Shown piece by piece: positions 42,953 to 54,408 of a stretch of DNA of 64,000 nucleotides. Under the pieces are notes generated by a model. That model saw only the letters and a list, made by a program, of their open reading frames with translations, did not search any database and was not told where the DNA came from. This DNA comes from Sabellastarte sp. h YS-2021 (Eukaryota; Annelida; Polychaeta; Sabellida; Sabellidae). The DNA lies in NCBI GenBank assembly GCA_964017235.1, contig OZ024936.1:92912537-92976536 (forward strand), given 5' to 3'. The position numbers and the translations under genes were made by a program. How positions within the stretch are numbered: the stretch's first letter is position 1; every line of letters starts with the position of its first letter.

Positions 42953-42965
42953 GAACAGGGTGGAA
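42953..42965 (+). other. Polypurine-tract-like sequence
   Basis: aacagggtggaa directly precedes the 3' LTR, at the place where plus-strand priming is expected. It contains one c and one t. Confidence 0.45.
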
Positions 42966-43282
42966 TGTGGTGAAATCTGGTGTTTCGGTGCCGATGTTTA
43001 GTATCCACTACTTTACAACAATTAGGTCAGGGGTCAAGGACACAGAAGTTAGTTTGTCTGGCCTTTTTAAATATAGTGTCAGTCTAACACTAACAGTGGA
43101 CCCACATAGTCACAAGTGACAAATTAAATATCTATTAGCCTTTGCTGCTGGTTTTCCGGCAGTACAGGTTTATAACATAAGCTGTGTATGTGAATATTGT
43201 CAATAGAATTAGTTGTCAAGTTTGCTGTGTGGAAAGACAACCAAGTGACAGCAGACACAGTTCTTGGTGAGTTCATACTTTA
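42966..43282 (+). repeat. 3' LTR of the TatD-bearing element
   Basis: Starts tgtggtgaaatctggtgttt and ends acttta, followed by the duplicated gtac. It contains a short extra segment (ctttttaaatatagtgtcag) relative to the 5' copy. Confidence 0.85.
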
Positions 43283-43286
43283 GTAC

Positions 43287-44206
43287 CATTGTTGCAGAGT
43301 GCTGATTGGCGCTGACTGAGTATGCCTTTCAACAACTTCAGAAGGAATTAGACAAAAGAGAGAGGGTAAAGGAGGAGAGGACACTACAGAGACTGAAAAT
43401 GGGATGAGAAAAATACAGCTTCATCATGTAAAATTCCACGCATTCAAGCATGATACAATACAGTCATGTACTGGCTATTTGGAGTCATTGGATTTGCCTT
43501 TGAATGCCACTGATCCACTTGAGATGGCAAAAAAGCTTTTATGAAAGAAGCAACATCCATATTACAATAAAGCTAGCTTCTGTTACATTACAAATGAACA
43601 TGACTGAATTTGAATCAAAGATTAGCACACTTTTCCAACTTCTGCAGTTTAAGAAGAATTGCCAGAATTGTGCTGTGTGTTGAGGTAATTGTTCAGTCAG
43701 AAAATATGATTGAGCTAGGAGAATCAAGTCAGATGATTTAACTCAGCCAAGAAACAGAAAGAGAGGAACCCCATCCAGAGCTTTGTGATAGAAAATATGG
43801 TGGACATTGGGGATATGGTATCGTTGGGAACAGATGCAAATGATTACACTGGAGAAACTGATGACATTTTAAAGGAACACTACCAAGATGAAAGACAGCA
43901 AGATGAAAAACAACAAGCTGAAAATGTTATAATGATTCATGGAGCAGCACTTCTAACTATTAAAAAGTAGAGAATGTCCCAAAGGAAGTTAGCCTGGTTT
44001 GTGGGGGTAGATGGAATTGAAATCAATAGAACCTTGCATCAAGTGTTTTAGAGCCAACAGTTTCGTATCTTTCAGAACAGTCTATTGTTGGGAAAAGACA
44101 GAACCTCACATATTAATGTCGCTGATGGCAAAAAAAATATTTCTGAAAATCAGTCAATTGGATGTAATATTTGCATATAATCACTCCATTTCCAATGTGC
44201 AGAGCT
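43287..44206 (+). pseudogene. MULE/ZSWIM-like remnant, downstream part, with unassigned coding scraps
   Basis: Just beyond the target duplication the plus strand reads ALTEYAFQQLQKELDKRERV, similar to the region after the NN..LK block in MULE/ZSWIM proteins. This supports one gene split by the LTR element. Further on are FHAFKHDTIQSCTGYL, LDLPLNATDPLEMA and, at 43785-43970, a 61-codon acidic frame. These look protein-derived but I cannot place them. Stops are frequent. Confidence 0.4.
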
Positions 44207-45004
44207 AAATTTATTCTAAAAAGCTTTTTTATTAATTTTTGCAATTAATTTGCTATTAAATTATATGAATGATATAAGTATGATATATGTGTAATTAATC
44301 ACATGTTAATCTTATGAACAAAGGCAATAGAGATGATTTTAGAGTTAAATTATGACCGTACTGTAGTAACATCCCATCGTTTTATTTGTCACTTCCTTCT
44401 TGGCACATGTTTTGATCTTAAATTAGCAAAATACCTTAAAAGTACTTCTACTATATGATTTATTTTATCAAATTTAAGTATTGGTAATAATTAATGAAAA
44501 TAAAACACCACACTACAACAGTGATTAACTTATGACCACCTTATTTTCTGATAAATGTAATAAGAAGCAGGTTTGATGTTGAAGTCACCTCTGAATACTG
44601 TAGACCTGGAAGATGTGAATGTAATACCCAATTTTGATTAAATTATTTATCTTATTCAAAATTTTTTAAATTATGTAAACTTTCTATAGTGGCATTTCAT
44701 ACACACAAGTTCACTGCAGAACCTTTACCTGTTTTGTATGTTACTAACTCTGTATATATAGTGAGTTTACAAGTCTAAATATAGCATAAGATTGTAATAT
44801 ACAAATTAGAAAATATATGTACGATAAATTTGTTTATCAAAGCTATTCCTTTTCAGTTTGAATGATGCAAATACACACTGCATAGTTTGGTGTTTTATTT
44901 TCTATTAATTTCAGAAAATATATGTAAAGATTCTGTTGTTTATTTTTTTTTTTAATTTAGAACCACTTTCAAACTACATCAAAATTGTTTTATAGTTAAT
45001 TTAT
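44207..45004. other. AT-rich DNA, no gene seen
   Basis: Simple AT-rich sequence with a T tract at 44941-44954. I looked here for the missing 3' repeats of DIRS copy 3 and found none. Confidence 0.45.
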
Positions 45005-45028
45005 AACTGATAAGAAGCCTTATCAGTT
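45005..45028. repeat. Perfect 10-bp inverted repeat with 4-bp loop at the edge of DIRS copy 3
   Basis: aactgataag, loop aagc, cttatcagtt. It lies 150 bp beyond the YR stop, near where similarity to the DIRS 3' region would be expected to end. Confidence 0.7.
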
Positions 45029-45178
45029 GGAGGTCAGAGCAAGGTCAGATAAAGGTCACTACAAAGGAAGGAGTGATAGACATAATTTATATTCTGGGCT
45101 TTATTATACATGTTAGTATGGTATGAATGACTAGATACAAGGTATTTAAAACATTTTATATGTGAACATAGAAAATTT

Positions 45179-46173
45179 TTAAAACCACCAAGCCAAACTA
45201 AAAGAAGGAAGGGATGACTGAGGCAAAGGTGGAGGGATAATAGAGGGGGCCTGAGAGGCGTTCTGGAGGTAGGTCCATACTGCTGAACTACGCCATAGGC
45301 CATGTGCCATGATATTTTGAAGGGGAATATTGTCAAAGGCAAAAGTTGCTCCAGAACGCCTGAAGGTGTGAAAACCATGCCCAGATGGTGAAATATTGAG
45401 AATACCCAGGACTGACCTCAAAGCGTCCCTGACCTGTTTAGCTATAACCTGGTGATAAGGGGGAAAAACTTGAGCAAACAGTGGGGCTTGAGGGGGAAGG
45501 GGGCGTGATTGCAAAAGAGTTTGCAAAGCTCTGACTGGACAGAGGAAAAAATTATCCACCATGGGAATCTGAACTATGTGAGAAGAGTTACAATCTTGAA
45601 AATTTTTGGCCCATTTCACCAAAAGGTGGGCCCCAGGGGGTTGAAATATGAGGTCTTGTCTGAGGAAATGCTTGTCTTTTGAGAACTGACGAGCTGAATG
45701 GGGAGCAATAATCGAAAGCCTGAAGAATGCATAAAAAGCTACCAGAAAAATTGCTCTGAACAATGGGGGGTCCCCCAGAGAGTCACAAGCTTTGGAGATG
45801 GCATACATGGTCCTTATGTCAAATATTCCCCTGGGAGTGGGATGAAAGGGGGAGTTGATGGAGAGACCTCTTACAAATCTAATGACTGCTGGGTGAGAGA
45901 GATCCCTAGTGTCAAGGTTGAAAAATTTTGAAAGTGATGAAATTGAAGAAAAATAATTCCTGACCACCCCAGGTGAGATGGCATTTCTGGTCAAAAATTT
46001 AAGGAATATGAGTATGTTCCTGGCTGAAATTTCAATGGGAAGGTTATAGAAAACTAACACTGACAAGAAAGTCTTAAAATGAGTCCGTTGGGCTTGATTG
46101 GTGCCTGGCCTGTAAGCTCCCAAAACTCTCTGCCATGCCAATGAAAGAAGTCCCTGAGGATCATGGGAAGAAC
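45179..46173 (-). CDS. Tyrosine recombinase, DIRS copy 3, apparently intact
   Basis: The frame is open from 46216 to 45179. I start it at 46173, after an acceptor-like ttaatttcag (AG at 46174-46175). SAM-like region: GAYRPGTNQAQRTHFKTFL. Catalytic Arg in VAFYAFFRLSIIAPHSARQF, Lys strand AHLLVKWAKNFQ, HxxR box HGFHTFRRSGATFAF and HGLWRSSAVWTYL with His, Trp and Tyr. The C-terminus is Pro/Ser-rich. All catalytic residues are in place although RT and Gag of this copy are broken. An in-frame ATG at 46216 gives an alternative unspliced start. Confidence 0.85.
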
Positions 46174-46191
46174 CTGAAATTAAATTGAATA
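46174..46191 (-). other. 3' splice-acceptor-like site before YR, DIRS copy 3
   Basis: On the minus strand: tattcaatttaatttcag, then the YR frame. It ends in the same atttcag as copy 4. Confidence 0.45.
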
Positions 46192-46219
46192 GGAACCTTG
46201 TCCCATATGTAATCATGTG

Positions 46220-47745
46220 TCAAATGGTATAACATATTGTCAGAGACACCTTTTGTGAGAAAATCCTAGACAGGGCATCTGCGATGACATTTTTACTGCC
46301 CTGTATGTGATCAATTAAGAGGTCAATATCATAACTTGCAGTAACTAACCAAATATTCCGTAAACAAGCATTGAGGAAACTGTCTTTGGTCTTGTCGGAA
46401 GTGACCACTTGCACAACTGCCAGGTTATTACAACTGAACCTAACCGTGGAGTGAGCCCACAAAGAAGCCCAAACTCTAAGAGCTATGAGCACATTGATCA
46501 TCTCTAGATGTGTGATGTTAAGATCTAGACCCATGAAATCAGGGAGAGGGGTAGAATACACCCTGTTATTCCAACCACCGCCCACCCCAGTTAGACAAGC
46601 ATCAATATGCAAGGAATTAACATGTGAGATGTCATCCTTAAAAATTTTTGTGGAGACAGAAAACAGAGGAAGAAATTTGATGAACCATTCCACATCTTTG
46701 TGGAAGTCTTTTGTAAGCTTTATTCTGTTTTTGTGAGCATTATCTCTGAAAACAGACAGAATTCTGTTAACAAAAATCCTTGCAGGCCTTATGCACTTAT
46801 GTAAGTATAATAGCTTGCCTAAAAATGATTGGAACTGCTTCCTGGTGAGGGCGGACCTTGTGTTGACAATGATGCATTCTTCGAAAATCTCATTCATTTT
46901 GCTATGCTCAATGCTCAAAGAATTTTCATCCAAGTTAATGGTGATGCCTAAACATGTAAGAACCCTAGCAGGGGGGGGGGGGGGGGGGGGGGGGGGGTGA
47001 CCTTGTCACTGTTCATGGGCAGACCCAATTGAGAGAAAAGGTTGAAAAATTTTTGGAAATGATGCTCTGCGTCATTTTCTGTTGACACCATGATGAAATC
47101 ATCAATGTAGGCAAACAGGGCACAGGTCTCCTGCCTCATGATATACAAAATGGCGTCTGAGGCCATCTGAAAAGAAGCCGTACCATAGATCCAGCCGAAC
47201 GCGGCCGCCACGTCCAGGAAGTACTGATCCTTCCATTGGATACCAAATCTGAAGGCATCAACTGGATCTACACAAAGATTCCTGAAGGCACTAGCCACAT
47301 CAATTTTTGAGAGCAACACCCTGCCTTCGAATGATCTAACTTTTTGCAATATATCATCCACTGTTGGGAATTTAAGCGTAAAAGGGGTGCCATTAAAAAT
47401 TTCTCTAACAACTGTGTCATTTACTGACGCCCCTCTTGGGAAGGAGAGGTCCAGAATGACCCTCCTCTTACCATTGTCCTTTGGCCTGGTGAGGAGGGGA
47501 GAACAATGAAATTTTTTAAAAGGAACCTTATTGAAAGGGCCCAGTATGGTGCCCAGGGATATTTCCTTATATAAATAGTGCTGTACATGAGATGGAAACT
47601 GTTTGGCCAAATAATGGTTGTTGACAACAGTGTTACTAAGGTGAGTAACTTGTTGTAATGATAAGGGAAACCCAAAAGTGAGATATTCAACTAATTTATT
47701 GTTGTGGTAATCCTTCAAGTGGTGATGCCATGCATCTATGTTCAA
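46220..47745 (-). pseudogene. RT-RNase H, DIRS copy 3, broken by a homopolymer expansion
   Basis: The first frame (47745-46948) holds FGFPLSLQQVTHL, LYKEISLGTILGPFN, KRRVILDLSFPRGASVND, motif A LLSKIDVASAFRNLCVDP, motif B AAAFGWIYGTASFQMASDAI and motif C FAYIDDFIMVST. It then enters a run of Pro codons made by a C27 tract (plus strand G27, 46971-46997), where copy 4 has KVTPPTKRLTCLGIDI. The tract changes the frame, and RNase H follows in 46933-46220: LHIDACLTGVGGGW, LEMINVLIALRVW, FSCNNLAVVQVV (catalytic Asp changed to Asn) and DLLIDHIQGSKNVIADALSR. A TGA at 47746-47748 separates it from the N-terminal region. Confidence 0.8.
46971..46997 (+). repeat. Run of 27 G inside the RT gene of DIRS copy 3
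   Basis: Uninterrupted G27 on the plus strand, read as a C tract (Pro codons) on the coding strand. Confidence 0.9.
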
Positions 47746-48488
47746 ACCTCATTGGATAGGGAACCTGGCAAGCTTATAGTTGGGGACACCTGTAGCTTGA
47801 ATGATGTTGGCCATGTGAATGTAATCCTTGAGGGAAGTGTTGCTGGAGGGTTGCCTATCCGGACCAATAAACTCAAAGTCCATGGAATCATGAGGCAAAA
47901 AACCCCTGACCTTATCTTGATTATGAAAATCCCGAACGACGATGTCGAAGGGGTGTCAAGTTGCTGCCAGCATTGATGAGGCAAGTTATGGTGACGGAGG
48001 GCTGTGAACTCGGAATTAGACATAACAGTATGGGTATTAACAGTCTCATTTGTAACGTCATTATCAATCTCATCAATCATTCTGTCAATCAGATACGTTA
48101 CGTAATCTGAATATGAGTGGAAACCCTTTTTTTTACTATATAAATCTTTTACATATTCTTCATATACCACTCTGGGTTGGGATTTTTGATTCTCACAAAA
48201 TTTAATCCACACCTGTAAGGTGTGACTGACCTGAAGGTAACCCATAACCTCATCCTTGCATTCCGTTATTGTGATTTGATAAGAATATAAGTTATGATTC
48301 CAGTAACAGAATTTGTTGACTACATTACCGTCAGAAAGGAAAACCAGATGTGTGTTGATATCAGTACCTAGCCAGTACTTGTCCATGAATTGAACAGTAC
48401 ACAATCGTGTTGTATCATCAAAAGTGCCCACAAAGGTGTGAACAGTATTGTTTATGACCTTAGGAATGCAGTTATGAGGCAGTCGCAT
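47742..48488 (-). pseudogene. ORF2 N-terminal region, DIRS copy 3
   Basis: A 248-codon frame with sequence such as TDINTHLVFLSDGNVVNKF, PRVVYEEYVKDLYSKKKGF and HSYSDYVTYLIDRMID. The last two parts match copy 4 (PEVVYDNYSKDI, YDVYLTNMIDAI), showing a conserved region before RT of unknown role. Near the end it leaves the true frame: the neighbouring frame carries MANIIQATGVPNYKLARFPI, like copy 4. The upstream end is cut by the LINE insertion at 48489-49006. Confidence 0.6.
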
Positions 48489-49006
48489 TGACTGGGGTTC
48501 CAGATACTGAGACTCAATGTTAACATGGCCGTCTTCAATGAATATCTAACTGTAATAAAATCCAAATTGAATGCCCTATGTATGATATATAACACTGAAA
48601 ATAAAATGGAAACCTTTAACAAGCTGTATAGAGATCTGCTTGATTATTTGCAAAATTAAATTTCAGAATTAAGAAAATTTTGCTGTTTGTGTATGTCTCT
48701 TGTGTATGTGTGAATGTCCCCCAGGTGTACTTATTGGTGTATGTGTGGTACTTGTACACTATGTTTTTGTCTTTAAAATATATCACAAATATCATTACTT
48801 GTATGTTTTAAGTAAATTTAATTACAATATTGTTTTATGGCTAACCGACTTTAAAAAAGTCGTATGTGAATGATATAAATTTTGCTTAATGCTACGAATA
48901 ATGTGTTATTAATTGCTTCATATTATTCGTATTAGTTTGTGTAAACATGCCATTGTGAACTGTACTATATTATATAAATGTTAATAAAAAACAAAAAAAA
49001 AAACAT
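48489..49006 (+). mobile_element. 5'-truncated LINE 3' end inserted in DIRS copy 3
   Basis: The plus strand has a short open stretch (MAVFNEYLTVIKSKLNALCM to LLDYLQN and stop, about 48521-48659). It resembles the last residues of L1/Tx1-type ORF2. A ~330-bp AT-rich 3' region and a terminal A-rich tract (aaaaaacaaaaaaaaaaac) near 48988-49005 follow. DIRS ORF2 sequence lies on both sides on the other strand. No clear target duplication was found. Confidence 0.5.
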
Positions 49007-49458
49007 GATCAATGTTATAATACTCATGGCTCTGCAAATTCATAGAGATTTGTCTATCATTTTGATTACCATATGATCTGTTATTACTGTTAAGAGTACA
49101 TGCCTCACTAGGATCATTCACAATTGTACCATAAAACTGGTTACCCAATACAGGGTTACAAACATTCATTACTTGAGATGTGTTGACATCATGCGTAGAA
49201 TGCTTATTGCTCTCACTATTTACAAAATTACAGTCTGCTTCAAATAACAACCAGAGCTGTTTCTGGTATTCCAACCATGCTTTTGAAAAATTAGAGTCAC
49301 TATCAACAACAGAATTACAGTTTTTCAGTTCAAATTCACAGTTATCAGCCCTCCCCTCTTTTTATCATAGAGTTCTTTACAATTGTTCAGTTCAGATGAT
49401 AGCTGAGCAAGTGGCCCAGCACAACCCTAGCTAGTTGATGCCTGCTTGTCCTTGGATT
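48996..49458 (-). pseudogene. ORF2 start region, DIRS copy 3
   Basis: A frame at 48981-49274, Asn/Ser-rich, ending in NLQSHEYYNIDHV before the LINE A-tract (the last residues FFFVFY come from that tract). It corresponds in place to the N-terminal part of the copy 4 frame at 58285-59008. No domain is recognised. Confidence 0.4.
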
Positions 49459-50595
49459 TTAATTTTTGAAAACACTTTGATTCAGGATGTGCAGCAGTTT
49501 TCCCCTGTTTGTCACAAAAATTGCATACATGTTTGTAATTGCATGGTTGGGCTCATGAGAACACACTCCCTCATTGAAAAATCTGCATACTCTCTTTGCC
49601 TGACCTGCATGGATTGCCTGAGTGCCTGACATGGATATTTGAGATGCACTCAGGCGATTAATGGACCATTGGGTAGTGTCTCTCCAACCTAATGTGCCCT
49701 CCTCCAAGTCATGCATTGACGTGGCCCACGCGCCTCTTACTGCAGTCCAGGGTAAAGATGTGGCATCCTTCATGGCCAAAATGACTTGGAGGAGGGCATG
49801 CCTGGCTGTGGTTTGATCCCTCATGTGATAAATGTTGGATAGCTGTCCCACAACCCACTGGGGCAGCATCAGATCATCATAGATGACCCTCTTTTTCCCT
49901 GCAGGGGCGTGATAGCCCTCATTGGGCCAGCGAAACTCAGGGGCTGTTTGAACTACATCTACAGAGCTATATCTCCCCGACTTTCTGGTCTGCCTACCTT
50001 GCAAACTTGTCCTTGCTTGGTCCTCATAAGCCCCCAGTAGAGTTGACACTGTATTCGACACTGATGGCAGTTGTCTTAGCATCTCCAGTCGAGGCAGAAC
50101 TGCATCCTTCTGTATATCAAGTTGTGTGATAGCTGTAACTGCCGGCTGTGAAGAGCCCAACCCCTCGGTAGCAAGACACTGATGAGCACCTTGGTTGAAA
50201 TCATTACTAGCAAGCTGAGATGTGATGTTATATGAAGGAAGGTGGACTTGTCGCTGCCTGTCGTCTAGACCTGCGGTATGTGGCAGAATGCGTGAAGACC
50301 TCTCAGTACCATGAAGATGTGGTGGAGTTTGATGCCTATGATCGACCTCGGACTGCCTTTGCTCTACCTTTTCTAGTCTGCTCAGTAATGCGCGGTTTGA
50401 CTCAGAAAGTACTGTGAGCATGGAAAGAATGGCATTAGAGGAATCAGTCCTAGAGGGGTCGGGATCCCTTGTTAAACTGCTGGACATGGTACCCACTTGA
50501 GGTTGTGTAGTCGACTGTATGTACGATTCGTTCAAGTCCTTGTGAGTGTCTTTCCTAATTTTCCTAGTTAAAATCCTTGCTCTTGCTGAGGCCAT
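49436..50595 (-). pseudogene. Gag-like protein, DIRS copy 3 (late frameshift)
   Basis: The main frame 50595-49459 has a basic, Ser/Gln-rich N-terminus and a coiled segment (SNRALLSRLEKVEQRQSEVD). The conserved body reads EMLRQLPSVSNTVSTLLGAYE, FRWPNEGYHAPAGKKRVIY, LMLPQWVVGQLSNIYHMRDQ and SLPWTAVRGAWATSMHDLEE. The Cys/His cluster starts CRFFNEGVC. One base later the frame is lost; the neighbouring frame has YKHVCNFCDKQGKTAAHPES followed by KC, as in copy 4. A single indel near 49530 explains the break. Confidence 0.75.
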
Positions 50596-50915
50596 AACTT
50601 TTTCCTGGCCATAGACGGTGCTTTCTTCGAGGATCTCAACACGTGCACTGAGTTTACTTAACTTAAAAAACTAAACCCTAAAATCCAGTACAAAAAAAAT
50701 TAATTGTGTGAAATACTTGTTAACACTTCCAGATCTGAAGTAAGAATAATGGAGGGAGATTCAATTGTGGTTACTGAAGTGTGACATCAAAGTTGATTGG
50801 ACAGTGGCAGTAAACAATGGTTACCACAATAAGTGGAGGAATAAGCAGGACTTGAATTTAAGGTACCTCCCAACTGAAGAAGCAGGCCCCTATCAGGCCG
50901 TGCTGCCTAAATTAA
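50596..50915 (-). repeat. 5' terminal region (A1) of DIRS copy 3
   Basis: Non-coding leader ending, on the plus strand, in gaagcaggcccctatcaggc and cgtgct. The last 23 bases match the end of A1/A2 in copy 4. The rest is not similar. Confidence 0.6.
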
Positions 50916-53900
50916 AGATGCCGTCGTGATATGGAAAATTTCTGCAAAGAGTCATTGTAGCTGTCATTATGATCTCAAAATTTAGATATCTGGTTTAATT
51001 TAGAGTCAGACATTAAAATGTTGTGTACTGACTGTCAATGTTTCCCTAATCAAGAAAAAAGGTCTGGTTTACCATCTGATTTAGAAGAATCTGGGGCTTT
51101 TATAGTTTATATACAAGACACTCATTCAACTGAAAATGATACTGCTTAAGTAAGAAAAATTTGATATAACTTGCTATCTTTCTCACTCCAAAACTAACTT
51201 TACCCAATGATCAACTCTGAGGCTTGAGATTCTAAAGATCATTTTAGTGCAAGCTCTACTGAGATTCACCTAAAAAGAAATCTATTTTTTTCATTTTTAT
51301 TGTTTTTTTTCTCGGGACTTGAAAATGACAATAATAAGTTACAATTCATACATTATCAATAACTTATTCAATTTGTTAAGTTCATATACACCTTCACTGA
51401 CTATGGTTGTGGAATGTACACATTCCACAGTTTAACTATTGAATGTACAATATGTATAATATATACACTCAATGGTTTTCTATATTCTATACAACATATA
51501 CATGCATAATGAACATATAGAATGAAGACCTAGTCAATTCATTTCTTTATGTACTACTGTATGCTTCATGGCTTTGTTATCTATTTTTTTTTCAGAAATA
51601 AAACCTATTTTCAAAATGTGATTTCAGAATAGAAGCTCTACTTCACAATGAATCATGTATATATCTGATGTTTTTGTAATTGTTTACCATCTTTCGTTGT
51701 AAATAGATATAAGCATGTGTGGAAAAGGTTAAAAGTATTTCATTTATTCACTACCTTGGTCTCTGTGCTGTATTTCATATATGTTGATATAAGTGGAAAA
51801 ACAAATAAGTACAAAAAAGACTTCATACCTAAACCTGTACCCATATTATGAATCATTCACTAAAAACATTTCAGTATGCATGATTAACTACATAAAGACG
51901 CACTTTTCGATACTATATTTGGCAAGATAGACTCATAGTGTGATTACTGGCAATAGGTAACAGAGCCATAAATGGAAAACTTCAAATAGTTGAGTTGTGT
52001 TTCAAGTACTATTTGTCACTTTTATGAATAAACCCATAAACTAAGTTTTCAGCAATAAGAGACAGAAATATTTCATAGCTGTATAATTATTACAAAATTA
52101 ATGAATATTGATATTAATTATATTAATTCTACTGTTTAGATTGTAGATCATTTGTCCCAGTGATGATGTGGAATTCATAACTTCTCAATGCAAATAAGCC
52201 TGTTCATCTGTCCCTCTTTCAGAAGTGTACGTATGTGTAATTGGAGGTTGGGTACTATACACAGATGCATAGTATTTGGTTCTACATTATTGTTTTATAT
52301 AACAAAATATGTTTATGTACAAAACAATAATGATACATTTGAACAAATGCATATGTGTACAAGATAAGAATAAGTGAATGCTAATAATATTACTTGTAAA
52401 GGGTCGCTTTGGCTCTTTTTTAAAATTATTTTGTCATAGTTGATTCTGTACGTTTGTGTGTTCTGTTTGTCTGCTTTTATATTTACTTTCATCTGTTGTA
52501 CTTTTATTTATTTATTGTTTATTTGTTTGTTTGTAAATGCAATTTAATTATGATCACTAGTAAAAATACACACACACACATAAAACCAATAAAGACAAAT
52601 ATATGCTAAAATGTTGTTAAATGATTAAAAAGTTAATTTTTTCAAAATAATTGCTTTCTATAAATGCATCCAGTAGTGTTGTATCTATGTCTTATTTGCT
52701 ATCAAAAGTGAGTAGTAAAAATATCTACATTGCATCAAACTGTAATATTCTGTATTTTTGCTTACATGGGTTACAGGTTTCAGTGAATCAGGAATTCATC
52801 AATTACTACCTGCAGTTTCTGGGAAAAAAATCTTTGATCATTTAATTGTATCTAGTTTTTTGGTGTTTAGTCTTGTGGTTTTGGTGTTAAAATTGCTTTA
52901 ATAAATGAAGTCCAAAATCATTCAGAATAATTTTATTGTTCAAATTTCAGGGATCCAGTTTTGGTAATTTGCTGTTTAATTTGGTTTGTTAGTCTGGTTA
53001 AGGTGCATTTTGGGTATCCTCATTTTAGGGTAGCAGGGAAGACAAAACTGACAATCAATAAAACTTAATTTCTTGTCAGTTTTTTCTTCTGTGTGTTTAT
53101 TGAAACTGTCCACAACACCAACATGAGCACCACAATATACATACAGATTGACAGGTACAAATATATTCATTGATTTAACTCTGGCAATACAAAATGTTTA
53201 TTTTGGCATAAAATCATCAAACAAATATTTAATCATAGTCTTACTAGTCATTTCAACCCTGCGTAATACTTCAAATCGGCACTTATAAGAGATGTGCTAG
53301 TTAAGCACGATTCAGGCGGCATGGCCATTTCAACACTTAACAGTATAATCTATTCTATATTGTGAACTGTGAGTTTTCAGGTTATTGGAAGTATCTGTAT
53401 TGCTGCTGTGAACAAGTTATAAATTTATTTTCAGTGTGGAATGTATTGAATCTAGCAAAAGTTAAAAAAATATGCAAATCTCAGATCACAAATTTCCTTA
53501 CGATAATTCACAGATCTTGGATGAAAACACAAAATGCATTATGGAATATATCCAGTAAAAATGTGCTGCTAAATAAGCAGTTCATTTTCTAATTTAACCT
53601 TTAAAATGCTTAATCTCCACCAGAAGAAGACTCTAAGGAGCATCAACAAGAAGATAAAACAATCCAAAAATTCAAAGTCCAAACACCTTAAAATGGGGTC
53701 AGCACTGCAAAAACATTCAGCTATCTAACACACTCTAGCACATATAGCCGTTCTAGATAGCATGTTCTATATCTACTAAAGGGGTACCACTGGTCTGACC
53801 AATAAAAAATAATAAAACAATAAGGGACTTCTGAACTTTGTCTTTATACTCTTATTTAAACAAGAAAGTGAACCGACAATAACATTAGATTTATTTATTT

Positions 53901-54395
53901 TGTGTAATCATTTAGTCTTAAACATAAAAAATAAGCTTACCTTAACCCAGTTATATTCCACAATTTGTAAAAAATAATTAGGTTGGCAAAATTCTACTCT
54001 CAAAGTTCCTGTACAGAAGACACCAAAATACTTATATACCCCCGAAATAGAACCTCATACTAGTGCATGTGCAGTGGGTTTTATAGGCAGTTTCTTTCAG
54101 CATACCTCAAATACATACATCTATGCAATGGAGCAGAATAACATATTTTTGCAATTAAAACATATTGCAAGTGTGTGGTAGTTTGAGTGCTATTGGAAAA
54201 TTTTTTTTTCAGTGTTTGTTCTACATTATGAATCAGTTCTTAATTTAAATGATATTGCTAGCTTCATTATAATATTAAGGGACTTTCTTAAATCGTTTAA
54301 AAAAAACGATTGTATTATTTCCTTAATTTGACAACAATGAAAGGCTTCTAAGAATCTTTATTATAAAAGCCTTGTGACTGCAGTGCGATATGTTT
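50916..54395. other. AT-rich intergenic DNA, no gene seen
   Basis: About 3.5 kb with short chance frames only. It contains a perfect palindrome (51408-51429), a short CA repeat near 52568 and tttattt/tttgttt simple sequence near 52500-52540. Confidence 0.5.
51408..51429. repeat. Perfect palindrome, 10-bp arms
   Basis: tgtggaatgt, spacer ac, acattccaca. A further weak copy of gaatgtaca follows about 25 bp on. Confidence 0.7.
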
Positions 54396-54408
54396 TTATT
54401 ATGGACCC

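Larger units (their letters stand above)
40512..43282 (+). mobile_element. Compact LTR retrotransposon carrying a TatD-family nuclease domain
   Basis: Two direct repeats (40512-40809 and 42966-43282) start with TG and flank 2.16 kb. The flanks are gtac (40508-40511) and gtac (43283-43286), a 4-bp target duplication. Directly inside the left LTR is tggtaccagaa, close to the initiator-Met tRNA PBS. Directly before the right LTR is the purine-rich agaacagggtggaa. The interior encodes one worn protein ending in a TatD nuclease domain; there is no RT, RNase H or integrase. The element is therefore non-autonomous and sits inside a MULE-like pseudogene. Element ends are well supported; the coding history is inference. 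Confidence 0.8.
45030..50915 (-). mobile_element. DIRS/Ngaro-type retrotransposon, copy 3
   Basis: Minus strand: Gag, ORF2 N-terminal region, RT/RNase H and YR, all closer to copy 4 than to copies 1 and 2. The 5' end near 50915 carries gcaggcccctatcaggccgt, a near match to the terminal sequence of copy 4 (gcaggcccctaacaggccgt). No A2 or B2 repeat is visible beyond YR, so the 3' end is probably truncated and its limit is uncertain. A short LINE 3' end has inserted between Gag and ORF2. Confidence 0.75.
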
